This document shows positions 6,024 to 8,986 of a stretch of 8,986 bases of DNA, in pieces (within the stretch, counting starts at the first letter, position 1; every line of letters begins with the position of its first letter). The notes under the pieces were generated by a model. That model did not search any database and had not been told where the DNA came from. It worked only from the letters and a program-made list of their open reading frames with translations. This DNA is from Lentisphaeria bacterium. Lineage in GTDB: Bacteria; Verrucomicrobiota; Lentisphaeria; Victivallales; UBA1829. The stretch is taken from the NCBI GenBank assembly GCA_017504325.1, contig JAFVRL010000172.1, forward strand, positions 1 through 8,986, in the 5' to 3' direction. The position numbers and the translations under genes are program-made.

Positions 6024-6962
6024 TCAATACCTGCCTTTTTTCATCAACCGGAAGGGATATTCCCTGTTGTTCCCCTGAATATTCACCATATAAAAATGGG
6101 GATTGGAAAGACCGGTTCCGGCGAGATTCTCTCTTGTGGAAACATAGATAAACCCTTTCATATACCGGATATTCACGCCTTCTGCATGACCATCTACAAA
6201 AACCATGTTGGAATGTTTGTTATGGGGAAATGCAGGTTGATCGGAAAAATTCAACGCATCTCCCGCCCAGTAGATCATACTTGTCCCTTTGGGCATACTG
6301 GAAGGTTTGAAAAATGCACAGGGATTTCCCGTTGTGGCATTTCCTCCATTGGGATTGTGTATGGAGATATATTTTATGTTCTTATCCTCATAAGCAGCCC
6401 CTCCGGCAAGATTGGTGTTCATGGAAGTCATACACCAGGCGACCTGACTTTTGGAAGGGTTGATGGAAGTACAGGAAAGAATCCCTTTGCGTTCTGTGGA
6501 AGAACTGTATCTTTTCACATATCCGAAATCCGCAAGAAAACCGTGCCACTGGTAATAGGCGGAAGAGTGATTGGGGTCAGCTTTACAGTAAGTGTAATTC
6601 ATTCCGACCGACCAGTCTTTATAGTCGGAAGCGTACAGATTCAGGACGACTCCCGTCTGTTTTTTATTGCTCTGGCAGGAGATACTTCTTGCTGTATCTC
6701 TTGCTTTGTTCAAGGCGGGCAGCAGCATACCGGCAAGAATGGCGATGATGGCAATAGCAACCAAAAGTTCAATCAGCGTGAACGCTGATTGAGTGAAGAT
6801 GTGAAGGTGTGAAGAGTTTGCCTGCGGCAAACGTGAAGTGCGCCCTGACGGGCGTAAGGATGTGCAGTTTTTATGATTTTTTTTGAGGCAATACAACGGT
6901 AAAACACCTGTTTGACAAGTAACACTCACAAGCAATTCGATGAGAGTAAAACTCTTTTTCAT
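6024..6962 (-). CDS. Type IV pilin-like protein with duplicated FTLIELLV signal and in-frame insert
   Basis: A 312-residue pilin-like protein, paralogous in style to the gene at 4986-5735. It starts MKKS then FTLIELLV (5-12), but the hydrophobic helix is cut short by a 48-residue polar stretch (13-60, Cys, Ser, Arg and His rich). A second FTLIELLV (61-68) then follows, this time with a full hydrophobic helix to about 82 and LPALNKAR. The rest carries YKDWS (114-118), shared with the paralog, and a textbook H-x9-DG (H247 to D257-G258, then HAEG), typical of Lentisphaerota and Planctomycetota pilin-like proteins. Start: AGGAG lies 7 nt before the ATG at 6962; an upstream in-frame ATG at 7037 lacks support. 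Only the second signal has a proper helix, preceded by QSA rather than basic residues, so processing of this protein is hard to predict. Function is unknown. Confidence 0.8.
   Translation of the reverse strand: MKKSFTLIELLVSVTCQTGVLPLYCLKKNHKNCTSLRPSGRTSRLPQANSSHLHIFTQSAFTLIELLVAIAIIAILAGMLLPALNKARDTARSISCQSNKKQTGVVLNLYASDYKDWSVGMNYTYCKADPNHSSAYYQWHGFLADFGYVKRYSSSTERKGILSCTSINPSKSQVAWCMTSMNTNLAGGAAYEDKNIKYISIHNPNGGNATTGNPCAFFKPSSMPKGTSMIYWAGDALNFSDQPAFPHNKHSNMVFVDGHAEGVNIRYMKGFIYVSTRENLAGTGLSNPHFYMVNIQGNNREYPFRLMKKGRY
6769..6792. repeat. Perfect 10-bp hairpin at the insert end
   Basis: TCAATCAGCG (6769-6778) and CGCTGATTGA (6783-6792) are exact inverse complements around a 4-base loop. On the coding (minus) strand it encodes QSAFTLIE, so one arm is the second signal motif itself. 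Confidence 0.9.
6793..6838. repeat. GTGAAG repeats with 8-bp period
   Basis: GTGAAG begins at 6793, 6801 and 6809, exactly 8 bases apart, and again at 6833, three further periods on. The middle hairpin occupies the gap before the fourth copy. On the coding strand this is CTTCAC, giving the SSHLHIFT stretch. Confidence 0.8.
6816..6832. repeat. Perfect 7-bp hairpin inside the insert
   Basis: GTTTGCC (6816-6822) pairs with GGCAAAC (6826-6832) around a 3-base loop. It is the second of three hairpins in the pilin insert. Confidence 0.9.
6841..6854. repeat. Perfect 5-bp GC hairpin inside the insert
   Basis: CGCCC (6841-6845) pairs with GGGCG (6850-6854) around TGAC. It is the third hairpin of the insert, encoding the RPSGR part of the polar segment. 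Confidence 0.8.
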
Positions 6963-6999
6963 ATTGTTCTCCTGTGTTAAATGATTGGATACGCACTTC

Positions 7000-7027
7000 T
7001 TTATAGCGTAATTTAACCCGTTGCAAA
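7000..7027 (-). promoter_or_regulatory. Candidate promoter for pilin-like gene 2
   Basis: On the minus strand, TTTGCA (7027-7022) is followed by 16 bases and TATAAA (7005-7000), about 38 nt before the ATG at 6962. The -10 is good and the -35 only fair. Confidence 0.45.
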
Positions 7028-7092
7028 GCAAATACAAATTTTATTATTTAGAAAATATGTAAAAAAAATTGTAATATATGTAATATGATTTT

Positions 7093-7122
7093 GATTTTCC
7101 GGCAATTTCACTGCCGGAAATC
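7093..7122. repeat. CCGGCA hairpin upstream of the regulator gene
   Basis: GATTTTCCGGCA (7093-7104) pairs with TGCCGGAAATC (7112-7122), giving 11 bp with one bulged T and a short loop. The core CCGGC-n-ATTTC...TGCCGGAA closely matches the hairpin at 5987-6019. It lies between the divergent pilin-like gene and the regulator gene, whose promoter starts 25 nt later. Confidence 0.6.
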
Positions 7123-7146
7123 TGCGGAAAAAACAAGGCATTTTTC

Positions 7147-7176
7147 TTGCATTTTTTTAAAAAGATATTATATTAT
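7147..7176 (+). promoter_or_regulatory. Candidate promoter for the TM1266-like gene
   Basis: TTGCAT (7147-7152), an 18-base spacer and TATTAT (7171-7176), in a very AT-rich stretch about 32 nt before the ATG. It would drive the regulator and, by read-through, the nitrogenase-like genes. Confidence 0.5.
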
Positions 7177-7207
7177 CAATATACGGAAAAAGAAAGGAGA
7201 ATTTATC

Positions 7208-7456
7208 ATGGAGAACCGGGTCGCTGTTCTTGCCATCCTTGTGGAAAACAGGGAGTCGGCAGAGAAAATCAACGGGATCCTGCATTAGTTCAATTCTTTC
7301 ATCATCGGCAGAATGGGACTTCCTTACAGAGAACGGAATGTGAATATCATTTCCATTATGCTGGATGCCCCGGCAGATAAAATCAATACTCTTGCCGGAA
7401 AACTGGGGCGTCTGGATGGGGTCACTGCCAAAGCCGTATATGCGGGAATGAAGTAA
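7208..7456 (+). pseudogene. TM1266-family iron-only hydrogenase system regulator, interrupted by in-frame TAG
   Basis: Read through the TAG at 7286-7288 (codon 27), this encodes an 82-residue ACT-like protein of the TM1266 family, small putative regulators usually found with [FeFe]-hydrogenase maturation genes. The N-terminal part (VAVLAILVENRESAEKINGI) and the part after the stop (FIIGRMGLPYRERNVNIISI, then LAGKLGRLDGV) are in one frame and together span the whole family. No base is missing; only the one codon, where relatives as I recall them have an acidic or polar residue, is changed (GAG or CAG to TAG by one substitution would explain it). The ribosome binding site AAAGGAGA 7 nt before the ATG and the promoter are intact, so it is either a fresh nonsense mutation, a sequencing error or a read-through codon. 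Genes around it use TAA or TGA. Confidence 0.8.
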
Positions 7457-7590
7457 TTTGAATAACAAATATATCAGCCTGACACCGAAACAGAAATTGT
7501 TGAGGGGGAAGCTCTGATAAAAAGACTTTTATGGTCATTTCAGAGAACAGGCGTATTGTGTCTGTTCTCTTTTTTTTACGGGAGAAAAAA
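7457..7590 (+). promoter_or_regulatory. Possible attenuator leader of the NifH-like gene
   Basis: Three pairings compete. TATCAG (7472-7477) can pair with CTGATA (7514-7519). The segment 7512-7522 can instead pair with 7527-7545 (CTCTG with CAGAG, plus ATAAAA with TTTTAT around AGAC, with an 8-base bulge). The second arm of that stem overlaps the 5' arm of the terminator (7542-7550). This is the layout of an anti-antiterminator, antiterminator and terminator. I could not match it to a known riboswitch class, and small stems of this size can arise by chance. Confidence 0.4.
7542..7577 (+). terminator. Intrinsic terminator directly upstream of the NifH-like gene
   Basis: AGAGAACAG (7542-7550) and CTGTTCTCT (7562-7570) form a perfect 9-bp stem with an 11-base loop, followed by seven T. 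It ends 13 nt before the start codon at 7591, leaving no room for a promoter in between, so transcripts of the downstream genes must pass through it. Confidence 0.85.
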
Positions 7591-8358
7591 ATGTTGAAAA
7601 TAGCGTTTTACGGCAAAGGCGGGATCGGAAAATCCACTACTGTCAGCAATCTTGCCGCCATTTTTGCAAAAATGGGTTTGAAGGTCATGCAGATCGGCTG
7701 CGACCCCAAAGCCGATTCCACTTCCGTACATCACGGCGGAAAGAGAATGGGGACTGTACTGGATCTGATCCGCAAATATAATGATGATTTTTCTCTGGAA
7801 GATATTGTTCTTAAAGGGGATGACAACGTTCTCTGCGTGGAGGCGGGAGGCCCCGTTCCCGGCATGGGCTGCGCCGGAAGAGGAATTATTGCCGCACTGG
7901 AAAAACTGGAACAAAAGGGCGCGTATGAGGTCTGTAAACCGGATATCGTATTATACGATGTTCTGGGGGATGTGGTCTGCGGCGGCTTTTCCATGCCTAT
8001 GAGAAAAGGGTATGCCCATGAGGTATATATTGTGACTTCCGGCGAGAAAATGAGTATTTATGCTGCCGGAAATATTGCTATGGCAGTAGATCTTTTCCGG
8101 AAACGCTCCTATGCGGAACTGGGGGGATTCATTCTCAACTGCCGGGATGTACCTGATGAGGAGAAAAATGTAAAAGTCCTTGCAGAGGATTTCCACTCTT
8201 CCATTGCGGGCAGGATCGGGCGGAGCAGAGATATCCAGGAGGCGGAAAGACTCAATAAATGTGTATGTGAGGCGTTTCCGGATTCTCCTGCGGCAAAAGA
8301 ATATACTCTCCTTGCGGAAAATATCCTGAAAAAGTGGGGGATCAAGGCAAAATGCTGA
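7591..8358 (+). CDS. NifH-like nitrogenase iron protein (P-loop Fe-S reductase)
   Basis: A 255-residue ATP-dependent electron donor of the nitrogenase Fe protein family, acting as a homodimer with a bridging [4Fe-4S] cluster. The P-loop GKGGIGKST is at 8-16, CDPKADST at 37-44, and the cluster ligands C94 (GCAGRG) and C130 (VVCGGF) are both present, as is switch II DVLGD (123-127). R97 matches the arginine ADP-ribosylated in true NifH. It lacks the C-terminal extension of classical NifH (about 290 residues), as in other nitrogenase-like reductases such as ChlL or CfbC types, so nitrogen fixation should not be assumed. Start: ATG 7591 after GGAGAAAAAA; an upstream ATG at 7531 would translate the terminator. 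Its stop overlaps the start of the component-1-like gene (ATGCTGA), which implies translational coupling of the two. Confidence 0.9.
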   Translation: MLKIAFYGKGGIGKSTTVSNLAAIFAKMGLKVMQIGCDPKADSTSVHHGGKRMGTVLDLIRKYNDDFSLEDIVLKGDDNVLCVEAGGPVPGMGCAGRGIIAALEKLEQKGAYEVCKPDIVLYDVLGDVVCGGFSMPMRKGYAHEVYIVTSGEKMSIYAAGNIAMAVDLFRKRSYAELGGFILNCRDVPDEEKNVKVLAEDFHSSIAGRIGRSRDIQEAERLNKCVCEAFPDSPAAKEYTLLAENILKKWGIKAKC

Positions 8359-8986
8359 AAAAGATCAATGGCAGAATGGATATGAAGGGCGCGGAAATAT
8401 CCATAAAAGAAGCACAGTATTCCACCCCTTTTGAACCTGGGCTGGAATACAATATGCCTGCAAGAGGGCATTGGAATATCGTGCATACAGCCATGCTGGT
8501 TCCCGGTCTGCATCAGATCTATGCCTGTGCCAGAGGGTGTCTGCGGGGGGTGATCCTTACCGCCGGAGAGATGATGGAAATGGAAAGAATGTCCTTTGTC
8601 ACTCTGGAGGAAAATGATTATTTCAATGGAAGAATAGAAGATGAGATCACTGAAGGGGTCACCCACATTCTGGAACAGCTGGAAGAAAAGAAAAAACTGC
8701 CGTCGGCGGTGATGGTGGTATTGAGCTGTATCCAGCTTTTTGCCGGTATCGACTTTCCCGACATACTGGAAAAATTGCGTCAGAGGTTTCCGGAAGTGGA
8801 TTTCATAGATGGCTACATGCACCCCACCATGCGGAAAAGCGGACTCACCCCGGATCAGGTGATGAGAAGACAGATATACGATGCCTTGAAGGAAGATACT
8901 CCTATTGAGGAAAAAAGTGTATCCTTTATCGGCAACGATCACGCCTTTATGGAAACAGCCGATCATGTGAAAATGCTTAAAGAAAA
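8352..8986 (+). CDS. Nitrogenase component 1-like protein, 5' part
   Basis: The first 211 codons of an open frame that leaves the window. It resembles the oxidoreductase/nitrogenase component 1 family, the partner that receives electrons from the NifH-like protein. Visible signs are a PGLHQIYACARGCLRG segment with C59 and C63, a region VVLSCIQLFAGIDF with C126 in the place of the third cluster Cys, and a conserved-looking YMHPTMRKSGLTPDQVMRRQ. Three cysteines could bind an Fe-S cluster, but the pattern differs from NifD, and the region of the catalytic cofactor ligands would lie beyond the end. The ATG at 8352 overlaps the NifH-like stop by 7 nt; another ATG at 8376 is possible. Because only one subunit type is visible, it could be homomeric or have a second component downstream. 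The substrate is unknown. Confidence 0.75.
   Translation, partial: MLKKINGRMDMKGAEISIKEAQYSTPFEPGLEYNMPARGHWNIVHTAMLVPGLHQIYACARGCLRGVILTAGEMMEMERMSFVTLEENDYFNGRIEDEITEGVTHILEQLEEKKKLPSAVMVVLSCIQLFAGIDFPDILEKLRQRFPEVDFIDGYMHPTMRKSGLTPDQVMRRQIYDALKEDTPIEEKSVSFIGNDHAFMETADHVKMLKE

Larger units (their letters stand above)
6759..6926 (-). mobile_element. 168-bp in-frame palindromic insert in the pilin signal (candidate small mobile element)
   Basis: The distance between the two FTLIELLV copies is exactly 56 codons (168 bp), so the insert keeps the frame. It encodes a polar segment unlike the rest of the protein and is built of three consecutive perfect hairpins (6769-6792, 6816-6832, 6841-6854) linked by GTGAAG repeats. 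The two FTLIELLV coding segments match at only about 15 of 24 bases and use different codons, so the second copy was not made by a recent local duplication; it more likely came with the insert. The boundaries are inferred: shifting the unit to place the other FTLIELLV copy outside is equally consistent (6783-6950). No transposase or recombinase is encoded. Confidence 0.55.

Noticed and set aside
5964..6788. Long plus-strand open frame of 274 codons opposite pilin-like gene 2
   Set aside because: It is the antisense of a gene with clear family motifs, lacks a good ribosome binding site and shows no domain.
6759..6926. CRISPR-like or integron attC array in the hairpin-rich segment
   Set aside because: There are no repeated units with spacers of constant length, and no cas or integrase gene; the three hairpins differ in sequence.
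7286..7288. Genome-wide reassignment of TAG
   Set aside because: RF1 with intact PVT and GGQ is encoded at 2070-3161, and no other gene here has an internal TAG. Nine gene ends are too few to infer a code change.
7531..7590. Upstream extension of the NifH-like gene from ATG 7531
   Set aside because: The extra 20 codons cover the terminator hairpin, and NifH proteins begin just before the P-loop, as from 7591 with GGAG upstream.
8109..8966. Minus-strand open frame of 285 codons opposite the NifH-like and component-1-like genes
   Set aside because: It is a shadow of two genes with conserved motifs; its own sequence is His/Phe-rich without a recognisable fold.

Overview
The window looks like a piece of a Lentisphaerota (Victivallis-like, gut anaerobe) chromosome. 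The main pointers are two long pilin-like proteins with an FTLIELLV-type N-terminus and a C-terminal H...DG motif, a type strongly expanded in that phylum, together with a nitrogenase-like reductase pair and a TM1266-family regulator typical of anaerobes. This assignment is inference from protein style; no rRNA or tRNA is present to fix it.

Bases 1-3161 are housekeeping. An alkaline-phosphatase-superfamily hydrolase is followed after 18 nt by aroE (shikimate dehydrogenase) and an AT-rich terminator. A clear extended -10 promoter then drives rpmE (zinc-type ribosomal protein L31), which ends at a strong terminator. prfA (release factor 1) follows, and 27 nt later an MsbA/BmrA-type ABC exporter (3189-4967) with a very good ribosome binding site, probably cotranscribed with prfA.

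Bases 4968-7080 are on the minus strand and accessory in character: two pilin-like genes, each with its own promoter-like sequence. The downstream one (4986-5735) has a perfect 20-bp inverted repeat joining its start codon to its putative -10 box. The upstream one (6024-6962) carries a 168-bp in-frame insert made of three hairpins and 8-bp-periodic GTGAAG repeats. The insert gives the protein two FTLIELLV signals. It resembles a palindromic mobile element tolerated inside a coding region and is the most unusual structure in the window.

Bases 7081-8986 are on the plus strand: a promoter, a TM1266-type regulator gene interrupted by an in-frame TAG at codon 27, a 134-nt leader ending in an intrinsic terminator only 13 nt before the next start codon, a NifH-like Fe protein, and the first 211 codons of an overlapping nitrogenase component-1-like protein that runs off the window. 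The last two look like a two-component, ATP-driven, iron-sulfur reductase of unknown substrate. The leader has mutually exclusive pairings suggestive of attenuation. All nine real genes end in TAA or TGA, and RF1, which reads TAG, is encoded here; the internal TAG therefore most simply marks a broken gene, though read-through is not excluded.
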